In this document: positions 11,501 through 20,978 of the stretch, one piece after another
Layout of the letters: each line of letters begins with the position of its first letter
Position numbering within the stretch: position 1 is the first letter of the stretch
Assembly (NCBI GenBank): GCA_024345305.1
Contig: BRON01000005.1
Span: 124,001 to 188,000, forward strand
Length of the DNA stretch: 64,000 bases
Origin: Mrakia gelida
Taxonomy: Eukaryota; Basidiomycota; Tremellomycetes; Cystofilobasidiales; Mrakiaceae
Direction of reading: 5' to 3'
Translations under genes and position numbers: made by a program
Notes under the pieces: model-generated
What the model was told of the DNA's origin: nothing
The model's database searches: none
Seen by the model: only the letters and a program-made list of their open reading frames with translations

Positions 11501-13252
11501 TCCTTCTCGGAGCTCGACGCGTGATCTCGACTCTCAACGATCTCCGGACAAGAGCATACTTCGCATTCGAGGTCCTTCCGTCGGAGAGGATCGAACGGCT
11601 CAGATCGACGCTCGCGGAGATCAAGTCGGGGGAGGTGGACTTCGACGACGAGGGAGAAGTGACGACTTGGTTGGCGGAGAAGAACCTCGCCGTCGACTTC
11701 AGCGTCGGAGAGACGAAGCTTCACGCGTCCTGCTTCCTCGTCGATCGAGCTCTTCGACGGATCGCGGACCCCAAGGTCCTCTTCCAAAGCTCGCTCTGGA
11801 AAAGGGAGGCAGTCCTCGCTGGACCGTTTCTCGAGGAGGATCCCTTCGTCGCTCCCTCCACCACTATCCCAACTCCCATCACCTCCTTCTCCCCGTCGTC
11901 CTCACTCTCCCTCAGCTGCCTCTCCTTCGGCGCCATCTCGATCTCCCTCCTCCGACCAGGCGAACCTCAATCACCTCAACTCTCCTACCTCAACACCTTC
12001 ATCCTTCGTCTCCGAACTCGAATCACAGGCTACCTCCTCGCCGAGTTGGAGAGTCAAGGAGACATCGCTTTTGCACCGGACACCTGGTTCGAAAAGGAAT
12101 CCTACCTCCTTCCCGGCGCGTCGAGCATCATCCCCAAGGAATGGACCTCTCCCCTCCTTCGAACCTTCCTCCTTCACCCTTCCCCTCACGCCAAACTCCA
12201 AGCCCTCTTCTCCCTCGAGATGCTCTGCGTCAGTCAGAAGGTCGCTCCTTTCACCTCTCCCACTTCATCCGACGAGACGGCTGGACTCCCTCCCTCGATT
12301 TCGTTCTCTTCGACGACTCGAACCACTCCCCCTCGACACACTCTCCGTGACCCTAAGTTCTCTTCTGGAGCTTCGCCAACGATGCACAGGATCAGCCGAG
12401 TGATCGATAACCACCCTCATCACTCCGCAAACGAGGTTGCCGGGGGAGGAGGAGGAGGAAGCGCATCGGCGGGAGGAGGAGTCGTCCCCGACGCGTTCTG
12501 GTCCCTCGGAGCGAGTCTCAGCTCGTACGTCTTCGGAGCGCCGACTGCTGGGAACGGAGCGAATGGTGGCGGTGTGACGAAGCTAGATAGCAGGGAGGTG
12601 AGGGAGTCGAGCTCTTCGTTGCTCGAACCTCCCAACACGGATGAGCTGGTGGACGAGTTGTCGAAGATTGTGGTGAGGCATCGACCGGAGAACCTGCCGA
12701 GTTGTTTGGTAAAGATCGCTTTCTTCGGTGAGTCTTATCTTCAGGCTCGAGGAGCGGAGGAGGAAGAAGGGCTCGGCGATGGGAGCGAGCGAGAGGACGA
12801 GAGACTCGACGCGTCGAACTGACCTTCTTCTCTCGTTCTGACGTTCTCGACGATTCAGTTCCTGGCGAGATCCTCGACTTCCGTCCCGAGGGCAAGGCGT
12901 ATCTGGACTTCGGGCTGGCTTGTTTGACGTGAGTCGTGCTCGCTCTTTTGTCCCTCGCTCTTCGACGACGCGTCTCCTCTCGCTCGAACTGACTTTCCTC
13001 CCTCTTCTTCTCCTTCACTCCATCTCAACTCATGCTCTTTCCCTCAGTCTTCGAACCGACCTCCTCGACATCCTCCACGCCGAAGCCAAAGAGATCATCC
13101 GAAAGGGAGGCTACGCGACGAAGGAAGAAAGAGCTCGAGCCCTCGAGCTTCTCGACGTGTGTGCGAGGGAAGGGAGCGACGAGGCGAGAAGGGAGGTGAG
13201 GAGCCTGATGAGCCCTTGGGTTGGAGGTGGTGGTGGAGGGCTGGGGATGTGA
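8576..13252 (+). CDS. Large conserved-looking orphan protein
   Basis: I do not recognise this protein of about 1,450 residues. Exons are 8576..11094, 11175..12727, 12859..12928 and 13048..13252, all phases consistent, ending at TGA 13250..13252. The N-terminal third has helical segments (LDSLRAQLASSLESGG, VELVLELVSSLLGSEAVLKL) interrupted by Ser/Gly/Pro linkers. Residues from about 840 onward form a long, ordered, Leu-rich helical region (FRALLNLIKDGHLSTLP, then LRNFAPLLSPLVASAVAAES), suggestive of an alpha-solenoid. No signal peptide or clear membrane segment is seen. The C-terminus is helical (DLLDILHAEAKEIIRKGG) and ends in a Gly-rich tail. A leader intron ends exactly at the ATG. Confidence 0.7.
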
Positions 13253-13555
13253 GGGGCTCGAGGAGCCGCGGTGGTAGCTACGACTTCGACGATTCCCCTC
13301 ACGACGCTCTACTTTGTTGTTTCTTCTTTGCATCGCATATTTTCCACTTCTAGCACATTGCTCTTTCCTATGAACGATTATGATACCTCACGATTCAACG
13401 ACCAGAGCTGGTTTCCTTTCGAAGAGACAGACCGGCTCTGGCGAGATCTGATCCCGAGAAGCGTTGAAGAGCGAGCTCACATCCTTCCTTCTTTCGACGC
13501 TTCACCCACGACCCTCTCGTTCTTCCCTTTTCTCGCCACTCCCACTCAGGTCGAC
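13253..13555. other. Spacer before the BTB gene
   Basis: This 303-base spacer separates two genes on the same strand. It contains an in-frame ATG at 13371 that could extend the BTB protein by about 62 residues. A CACTCAG just before the ATG at 13556 could instead be the acceptor of a leader intron. Confidence 0.4.
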
Positions 13556-14985
13556 ATGCCACCCGTAGCCTCCTCTTCGACGTCCAGTAACCCCTCCTCC
13601 TCCAAGAAACGCAGAACAGCTCAGGAGGAAGCCGACTCGAACGATTCTCCTCCTTCCTCCCCTTCATCGACCTTCTTCTTCGAGGATGGCAACGTCCTCC
13701 TTCAGGTCGAGACCACGCTCTACAAGGTCCACCGAGGAGTTCTGCAGAGGGCAGAGGTCTTCGCCGATACCCTTCTCGTCGGTTCGGCGGGTCAAGGCAA
13801 GGATGGAGGGATCCCAACCATCAAGCTCGAGGATTCTGTTCAGGATTGGGATCTGTTTCTGAGGGCCCTCTACGACGGCTTGTACGTGATCAGACCCGCT
13901 CTTCGCATACCCTTTACTCGTAGGTCTGACTCTGTTCTCTCGTCGTGTACAGTGCGTTTGCCGAAAAGCTTCCGACCCTGCTTCAGACTCGCTCTCTTCT
14001 CATCCTCGCCGACAAGGTCAGCTCAGTCTGCCTTCCCTTGGTCTCCTCGCCTTTCCTCAGACCTGACGCCCGATTTACAGTATAACCATCGCTCCATCCT
14101 GGAAGCAGCTAAGAGGTCGTTTGTCGCTCGGTCGGTCTTCGAGGAACACCACTGGAACGGGTCGTTTCAGACGGTGCAGCTGTTCGAGACCTACCTCCGC
14201 ACCCGCGACTTCATCACCACCTCTGACACCGTTCGTCGCGGTCTCCTCGCTCTTCAAGAGGAATGCGACCTCGATAGGTCGTCAGTCCGATGGATACATA
14301 ATCACCTCGCCTTGAAGCTCCCTAAAGATCGGAAACGATGCGTGCACGAGTACAAGGACACGAGCGAAGGAAGGACGACTTGGTTTCCTCGCGCGTTGTC
14401 GCAAGACACTTGCGAGTCCCTTCCTTCCTCCATCTCTTTTGCATTCCTTCCCCCTCTCCTTCTCATATCGTGTGGAGTAGTGTATACCCTTCTCTGGCTG
14501 ACCTATCTTTCCCTCTTCTTCCTCCCTTGACTACAGACTTTTCCATCCTCCTCCGAGTCGACCATTTCGCCTCCCTAGCCTTCGACACCTGGAGCGACTC
14601 CGAGATCCTCGATAAACACGACGACGAGGTCTGTCAAGATCCCTCTGTCTGTAGAGTGGCTCTGGCCGAGTTCTGGGTGGACATTCAGAAGCTGTTGAGG
14701 GGGGAATCGTACGACGTCGCGCTCAAGAAGTTGGCCCTGAAGTTCGAGGAGGAGGTCTCGAGAGACATGAATAGGGTATGCGCAAGCTATGTCTCGGAAT
14801 TCTGGTTTACGACTATATCGGATGTGAGTAACTCTCTTTCGTCCTCTGGCTCGCTTCTTGCGTTTGAGGGAAGCGGTTCGGGTCGTTCGCGTCGACTCGA
14901 TGTGGAGCTGATCGCGTCTCCTCCTTCCCCTTCTTCTCTCTCTCTGCAGTTCAAGAAGGAGATGGAGAAGGACTTCGACCCTTGA
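13556..14985 (+). CDS. BTB/POZ domain protein
   Basis: Fungal BTB protein of about 370-430 residues. After a short Ser-rich, KKRRT-containing start, the BTB fold is visible: FFFEDGNVLLQVETTLYKVHRG, the usual D..V.LQVE...VH+ pattern, followed by LQRAEVFADTLLV and, across an intron, AFAEKLPTLLQTRSLLILAD and YNHRSILEAAKRSF. The C-terminal part (VDHFASLAFDTWSDSEILD, FWVDIQKLLRG) is typical of basidiomycete BTB families of unknown role. Introns begin at GTACGTGATC and GTCAGCTC after the BTB core, and at GTGAGTAAC before the last short exon. The junction between about 14340 and 14534 could not be resolved to a single donor. Start chosen at 13556; 13371 is possible. Confidence 0.75.
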
Positions 14986-15695
14986 TGGCTGTAGCTAGAG
15001 ACTGATTAATATCCTCGCTTTCTCAGTCACACCGCTTCCTGAGCATCGGACCTCGTCGCGGCTGAAATCGATGGTGAAGGAGGCACGTTCAGCAGCCCGC
15101 GACGGCCTCTGCGCTGATCCTCTCTTCAAGAATCTATTTCTCCATATTGAGTGATATCAAACTCCGAGTACGACCCTGACCGAGAAGGAAGTAGCCTGGA
15201 GAGAGGCAAAGTCAGACAAAGGAAACGAGAACGAAGGCTGCGACGCGTCGGGAAGTCGCTTCCTTCTCTCATTCCTTGCCTCGTCTTCTCAGTGACAGCC
15301 CAAAAAGCAAGCAAAGTACCGCAGCAAGATCGGACCTTCGCCTGGAACGGACCTTGACCAAGCTTCCTCCTTCTCTTCGACGAGCTGAGCCTGTCGCGCG
15401 CGTTCACGACTTCGAAGCTCGAGCGAGATGAGATTTGTTTCCCTTCTCGATTTTCGCAGAAATCTCTCTCGACCATACCGTTGTTCGACTCTGATCTCCT
15501 CTTCAGCCGAGAAAAGACAGACGAGAAAATTGTCGGCCGGGCTTACGTGGTCTCGAACGGCCTCCTTTCTCTCCTCTGCTCAGCTCGCTCTCCAAGACCT
15601 CCCTCTCGTTTCCCTTCAACCCTCCATCCCTCCCCTTCCCCTCCCCCCTCTCCTTTCTCCTCCACTCTCGCTTCACCCCCTACAGCTCTCTCGAT
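14986..15695. other. Intergenic region upstream of CDC50
   Basis: About 700 bases with no protein family seen. Plus-strand pyrimidine richness increases from 15590 to 15690, as is usual for fungal promoters and leaders. One ACGCGTCG motif lies near 15242. Confidence 0.4.
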
Positions 15696-18135
15696 ATGGG
15701 ACTGTTCTCTCGGAAGAAGAAGACGGATGCTGCTGCCAATGGAACGGAAGAGTCAGCCCTCGCCAAAGGGAAGGGAGACAAACGACCAGCCAGTTGAGTT
15801 TCACTTTCCTTCCCTCCCCTCTCCTTCCCCTGCCTACTTTCTCGAGTCTGCGAGACGCTCTCGAGGATGAGAGCAGCTTTGTGCTCTACGTAGACCTACT
15901 CTACTCGCTGGTAGACCTCCGGAAAGGACGACTTTGTTGCTGACGATCCCTTCTCGCTTCCTCCCCTCGCGCACCTCCTCTCCCTCTCTCTCGTCCAGAC
16001 ACTGCCTTCAAGCAACAACGACTCAAAGCATGGCAGCCTATCCTCACTCCTCGAACTGTTCTCCCTACCCTCTTCATCATCGCGATCGTTTTCGCTCCCA
16101 TAGGAGGACTTCTGATTTGGGGATCGAACAAGGTCGGTTCCATCACCGAGCTCAACAACCCACCTCCCTCCCCTTTGGCTCACTCCTTCTCCTCTCGTTC
16201 CTCTCAGGTCACTCAATTCACGTTAGATTACACCGAGTGCGGTAGCCAGTCCACGACCATGTCTGATATGCCCTCCAACAAGTACAGTTGTGAGTTGTTT
16301 CGCTCTTCCCATCCTTCCCATGCTTCCCCTTTCGCCCCTCCCTCCTTCCCTCCTCTCAATCCGTCGCTGATCGACCCTTCCTTTCCGCTACAGACTCACT
16401 CAACTCCGGAAACACCGGAGCCGTTATCGCTACCCCCCAATGGTCCTACGCCGAGGACACCTCCGCCGCCTTCAACCAGCAGAAGGTCTGCACCGTCGAG
16501 TTCAGCGTTCCATATGATCTTGGTCAGTCTAGCTCCCTTCTCGTCCTTCTTGACCTACTCTTCTACAATCTTCAGAGGCTGACGAGGTCTCCCTTTGATT
16601 CGGATAACAGCCAAGTCGGTCTTCCTCTACTACAAGCTCACCAACTAGTTCGTCTCAGCTTCCCTCCTTCCTTCCCTCCTCCCGAACGCGTACCGGGCTT
16701 CGAGCTGACGTCCTCTCCGTCGTTCGTTCCTTCATCACCTCTCAGCTACCAGAATCATCGACGATACGTCAAGTCTGTCGACGCCAACCAGCTGCACGGA
16801 GACTTCGTTTCAGCGTTCGTTCCATCAAGCTTTTGGCCTCGCTCGCACCTGTCCGAAACCAAGCTCACCTTTCCGCCTTCCTTCTTCTTTGTTCCTCTTT
16901 CAGATCCTCGCTCGACGGAGGAGACTGCAAGCCTATCACCAGCAGTCCCGAGGGAAAGCCTTACTACCCTTGTGGATTGATCGCCAACAGTGTCTTCAAC
17001 GGTGAGTTCTAAGGATGCTCGAGAGCTCAAGAAATCGAGATCGTAGAGCTCACCCGCCGCCTCCCTTCCCCTTCTTCGTCTCGTTTCTCGACCAGACTCC
17101 TACTCGCAACCCATCCTGCTCAACACTGCTAGTGAGTACCTCTTCAAGCTGAATCACCAACCGTCGCTCTTCTGCGACCTTTTGCTGATCAGTACGCTTC
17201 ACTTTCCTCGAACTTCTCCAGCCGGCGCCGACTCCCAAACCTACAACTTCACCGACGTCGGAATCACCTGGCCCAACGAGAACAAGAAGTACAAGACCGC
17301 TGGCTACGATAGCCCTTCGGACGTCAGCCCTCCTCCCAACTGGGCCGTCAAGTACCCCAACGGCTACACCGAGTTCCCTGACCTCGCCGCGGACGAGCAC
17401 TTCCAAGTCTGGATGAGGACCGCTGGACTTCCTACGTTCAGGAAGCTGTTCTACAGGAACGACGTGGAGACGATGGCTCAGGGGAGGTACAGGATCAACG
17501 TTTACATGAGTGAGTTCCTCGCGTTGAGATCGAAGAGGTCGGAAGACGGAGCTGGAGGACGAGAGAGAGGGAGGGAGGGAGTCGAGGGCTGAGGAAGGTT
17601 CGAGATGAACTGTGAAAGCTGATCACCATCTCTCTCCTCGCTTTTACCATTCACAGACTACCCCGTCAAGCAGTTCTCGGGAACCAAGTCCATGGTCTTC
17701 TCGACGGTTTCGTGGATCGGAGGAAAGAACGTGAGCTTCGTCGCGTCTCTTCGCCTCCCCTCGCTCTCGACTTAGCTGACTCTCCTCGCTTTTCTTGAAC
17801 GCTCAGCCCTTCCTCGGATGGAGTTACATCGGAGCCGCTGCCTTGTTCGTCATCCTCGGACTTCTCGGGACGGCTCGACATCTCATCAAGCCCAGGTAAG
17901 TCCCCTCTTTCCTTCTCGACGCGTCTTCCCCGAACCTTTCGTTCTCCCCGCCCGCTCTCACTATTCCTTCCGATACCCGCTCTCTACGACCTCCATCCTC
18001 TACTCGACCTCGTCCCTCCATTTCTCCAGTGAGACTGACCATCGTTCTCTTCCCTTCCTTTTCTCCCCTCGCAGACGACTCGGTGACATGTCCCTCCTCA
18101 GCTGGAACCAGCCTCAGGCCAACGGAGGTCGATAA
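15696..18135 (+). CDS. CDC50: Cdc50/Lem3 family P4-ATPase (flippase) beta subunit
   Basis: Non-catalytic subunit that folds and targets phospholipid flippases in Golgi, endosome and plasma membrane. The family signature is clear: [19 protein letters not shown] enters the first membrane helix ([19 protein letters not shown]). The lumenal domain follows ([55 protein letters not shown]), then the second helix [18 protein letters not shown] and a short tail ending [10 protein letters not shown]. About ten introns; the exon after VPYDL uses acceptor CGGATAACAG at about 16610, which restores [14 protein letters not shown]. Length is close to the family's usual 380-400. It could equally be the Lem3 or Crf1 paralogue, since basidiomycetes often have one copy. 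Confidence 0.93.
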
Positions 18136-18737
18136 ACTCCTATCTCGGCTCTCTTCTCCTTCTATAGAGCCAGTGGACGTGTACGAGAGGAGGACGACGA
18201 GCTGGAGGGACGATCTTTGTTTCTGCTTGTTCTTTCTCGGTCGTAGGTCTTCTTCCGGTGTTCTCTATCTTTCCGCGCGTGCTAGTCTACTCCATGCTTT
18301 CCCATTCCTCTCTCATTTTACTTTCGTTATCTCCTTGATTTCTTTCCGTCTCATGTTTCGATACAGATACCCATTTCGCGACGCTCTCGATCCGTTCCTT
18401 CGTTCGTTTGCAAGGACCCTTTTCGTCGCGAAGACTGACTCAGCTGCGTTGCAGACAGGATGGAATATCTCTCTATCTGGGTTCACTGGCAGACTCAATT
18501 TTCCAGCGAAGAATCGAAAAGGAAGAGAAGCAAACGCAGGAAATCGCTCGCTCGACGCGTTGCGCGTCCCCTTCGACCACTCGTAATCTTCGCCCTGCCC
18601 ACCGTCTCTCTCTCTCTCTGTCTCTCTCTCTTGCGCAAACGAAGTCAAACTGGAGAAGACCAGCCCAGCTAGTCCTATCATCGTCAAAGTCGTAAAAAGG
18701 AAAGCAAACCAGAACAAACGCATCGTTCCTTTCCCGC
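18136..18737. other. Convergent 3' region
   Basis: Lies between the stop codons of CDC50 (+) and the Ser/Pro-rich orphan (-). It holds a CT dinucleotide run at 18604..18631 and one ACGCGTTG motif near 18553. No gene was seen. Confidence 0.45.
18604..18631 (+). repeat. CT/GA dinucleotide microsatellite
   Basis: Imperfect CT repeat with one G interruption in the convergent 3' region. Confidence 0.8.
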
Positions 18738-20396
18738 TCAACCAACGGTCCCCTCCTCCTCCCCTCTCCCACTCTCACCCCTCTCACACCCACCACCCAC
18801 CTCCTCTCCCACCACCCCACCACCAGCCACCCTCAAATCCATCTCCAACCCCTCCATCCCCTTCTCCAACCCATCCACCACCCCTCTCTCCCTCTCCCTC
18901 TCCTCCCTCTCCTGCCCTCCTTCCTCCCCTCCTTCTTCCTCCCCCTCCCTTCCCACCCCCTCCTCCTCTTCTCCATCTTCGTCCTCCTCAACAACATCCT
19001 CCCAACCACCCCCTCCCCCTCCGCTACTCCAAGCAGAACTAGCATACCACGTCGTCCCTCCACTCCCTGAACTCCCACTGGTACTGCTCGTATCCTCAGC
19101 AGGCTCGTCCTCCTCGATGATCACACCTAGGATCTTGATGATCCCTGAACCGAGGAGGGAGACTCGGACGCGCCAGGGATCGGGGTCTTCTTCTTCCTCG
19201 GGCGAGGGAGCGCGTTTCTTCTTGCGTTTGGGTTTCGAGGCGCGTCGCTTTTTCTTCTTTGTTGAGGTGGCAGAGGAGGGAGTGGATGGGGAGGAAGAAG
19301 AGGTGGGTGGAGCGCGTGGTTTGCGAGGTTTGGGAGCTGGTTTGGCTGGGGAGGGAGGAAGGGGGATTTGGGTTGGATCTGCTGGAGTTGGTAGGGAGAG
19401 AGAACGATCTTTGGGTGGTTTGCGACCTGAGGAACGGATGGGGGTGGGGGACGGCAGGAGGGTGATGATTTGGTCCTCATCTTCGTCGTGAAGGGAAGGT
19501 GGAGGAGAAAGGGATGGGGAGGAGGTTGGATCGCGCGAGAGGGTTGCGGTGGAGGTCGAGGAGAGGGAGGAGTCTGAGGGGGCTGGGGAAAGGGAGGGAG
19601 ACCTGGTTTGCGTTGAAGGTTGCGGTTGCTGTTGGAGGAAGGGTTTCTTCCGTGGTGAAGCTCGACCGATGGAGGATGATGAGGGTGGTGGTGAAGATGA
19701 GGAGTTGATGATTGGTTTGGTAGGTGAGGAGTTGGAAGCGGATCGTTTGCGAGGGGAGGCGCGAACGACGGCGGGAGGGGGAGGGGAGCTGGAGGTTGAG
19801 GCTTGCTTGACTGGTGAGCGGGCTGTCCGGAAGGAGGAGGAGGATAGTGCTGGCGAGGAAGTTGGAGTGGAGAAGGAGGGGAGAGAGTGGGTTGGTCGAC
19901 GAGGGGATGTTGGGGAACGAGGGGGAGGAGGAGGGTTGTTGGAGGACGTGGAGGAGGGTGGGTTGTTGAGCTTGATTGGGGAAGGGATCGGTGTTGAGGA
20001 CGTGACTTCGTCTAGGTATCGTTTGGGTGGGGCTCGTATCCTTCTTGGTCGTTCCTCCTTCGTGTCTGGTAGAGGGATGCGTGATGCATCGACGGCAGGG
20101 AGCTCTTCGTCGTTGTCGAGACCGTCTGAGCCCAAGACCTCCTCGACCTTCACTCCGTGCTCCTCTTCCTTCTCATCCCCCTCGAGCGACTGTTTCCTGC
20201 TAGCCATGTTCCCTGACGGTTGAGCTGCTGCGTAACCCCACGAGTGGCGAGGTTTTGATTTCTTGCGAGGACGAGCTGTTGGATGAGGAGAGGAAGTTGA
20301 CGAGGAGGAGGAGGCTGAGGGACGGGGAGGTTGCTGGTCGGACGAAGACGAACTCGCTCGTGCACGAGTAAATCGAGGCGAAGACGTAGAAGACAT
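18738..20396 (-). CDS. Basic, Ser/Pro-rich orphan protein, possibly nuclear
   Basis: Single-exon open frame of 552 codons (MSSTSSPRFTRARA... to EEEGTVG). It is dominated by Ser/Pro/Thr low complexity with repeated SPRK/SPTK-like sites and basic clusters such as TARPRKKSKPRHSWGY, PRRIRAPPKRYLDE and KKKKRRASKPKRKKKR, which would serve as nuclear localisation signals. One ordered island is visible: DPWRVRVSLLGSGIIKILGV. The C-terminus alternates Glu/Gly/Arg. I do not recognise a family; the composition suggests a chromatin or nuclear factor, which is inference. Upstream lies a leader intron (donor GTGAGC, acceptor CTCTGTAG just before CCATG) and a short upstream ORF. Confidence 0.6.
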   Translation of the reverse strand: MSSTSSPRFTRARASSSSSDQQPPRPSASSSSSTSSPHPTARPRKKSKPRHSWGYAAAQPSGNMASRKQSLEGDEKEEEHGVKVEEVLGSDGLDNDEELPAVDASRIPLPDTKEERPRRIRAPPKRYLDEVTSSTPIPSPIKLNNPPSSTSSNNPPPPPRSPTSPRRPTHSLPSFSTPTSSPALSSSSFRTARSPVKQASTSSSPPPPAVVRASPRKRSASNSSPTKPIINSSSSPPPSSSSIGRASPRKKPFLQQQPQPSTQTRSPSLSPAPSDSSLSSTSTATLSRDPTSSPSLSPPPSLHDEDEDQIITLLPSPTPIRSSGRKPPKDRSLSLPTPADPTQIPLPPSPAKPAPKPRKPRAPPTSSSSPSTPSSATSTKKKKRRASKPKRKKKRAPSPEEEEDPDPWRVRVSLLGSGIIKILGVIIEEDEPAEDTSSTSGSSGSGGTTWYASSAWSSGGGGGGWEDVVEEDEDGEEEEGVGREGEEEGGEEGGQEREERERERGVVDGLEKGMEGLEMDLRVAGGGVVGEEVGGGCERGESGRGEEEGTVG

Positions 20397-20651
20397 GGCT
20401 ACAGAGGTAAAGAGAAAGGTTAGGATCGGCTGTGCTAGATAAGAAGAGAATCGGGTGTTGGATGCTCACTGTACGAGTTGTTGAAGCGAGAGGGAAGGAA
20501 GGAACGAGGTGACCTTCAACGGGAACGAGTCTGGAGTCCAAGTCCGTCTTCTAGACGCACAAAGAGAAGAAAATTGTACCGTCAGCAACATCCCCAAGCC
20601 CAGATTATCCTCTCGAGAAGGTCACGTACGAGAAAAAGTAGATGTTGTTCG

Positions 20652-20753
20652 CTAGTCCGGTTCCGGAGGTGTTGACGGTCGGAGGGAGGAGAGAGGGGAG
20701 CTCGTCGAAACTGAGGAGAGCGAGGGCGAAGAGTCGGGAGCTTCGGAGCCCAT
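20652..20753 (-). other. Upstream ORF / possible extra 5' exon
   Basis: A 33-codon ATG-started frame (MGSEAPDSSPSLSS...) lies in the leader of the Ser/Pro-rich gene. It is followed by an intron-like stretch (donor GTACGTGACC or TACGTGACC, branch TTGCTGACGG, acceptor GTGCGTCTAG) and a second leader exon. I could not join it in frame to the main ORF, so a uORF in a spliced leader is the simpler reading. Confidence 0.35.
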
Positions 20754-20978
20754 TAAACTCGATAAATGTGTACAGCTCTTAATCACTAAAATCTACATCT
20801 GTATCTCCCTTATCAAAATATAAACAAAAACAACGCGATTTATATCTCGTTGCCGTGCCTTCGCTAGCCTTGTCCGCGGCCACCAAAAACCCTCGCTCGC
20901 CGACTCGCCCTCCTTCTCCTCTGCTCCCTTCCACCCACATCTCCCCTTCTCCCTCTTCTCATCATCGCTTCCCGAACC
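20754..20978. promoter_or_regulatory. Compact divergent promoter of the orphan and DAO1
   Basis: Only about 225 bp between the leader ORF of the minus gene and the DAO1 ATG. It contains the most AT-rich stretch of the area (about 20760..20855, with TATCAAAATATAAAC and GATTTATATC), a likely core promoter for one or both directions. Confidence 0.5.

Noticed and set aside
16559..16612. An additional small exon in CDC50 beginning AGGCTGACGAG
   Set aside because: The stretch contains the branch-like GGCTGACGAG, and treating it all as intron to CGGATAACAG restores the conserved [14 protein letters not shown] in frame.
18738..20223. Long plus-strand frames opposite the Ser/Pro-rich gene
   Set aside because: They are the Glu/Gly/Arg complement of Ser/Pro-rich codons and have no independent features.
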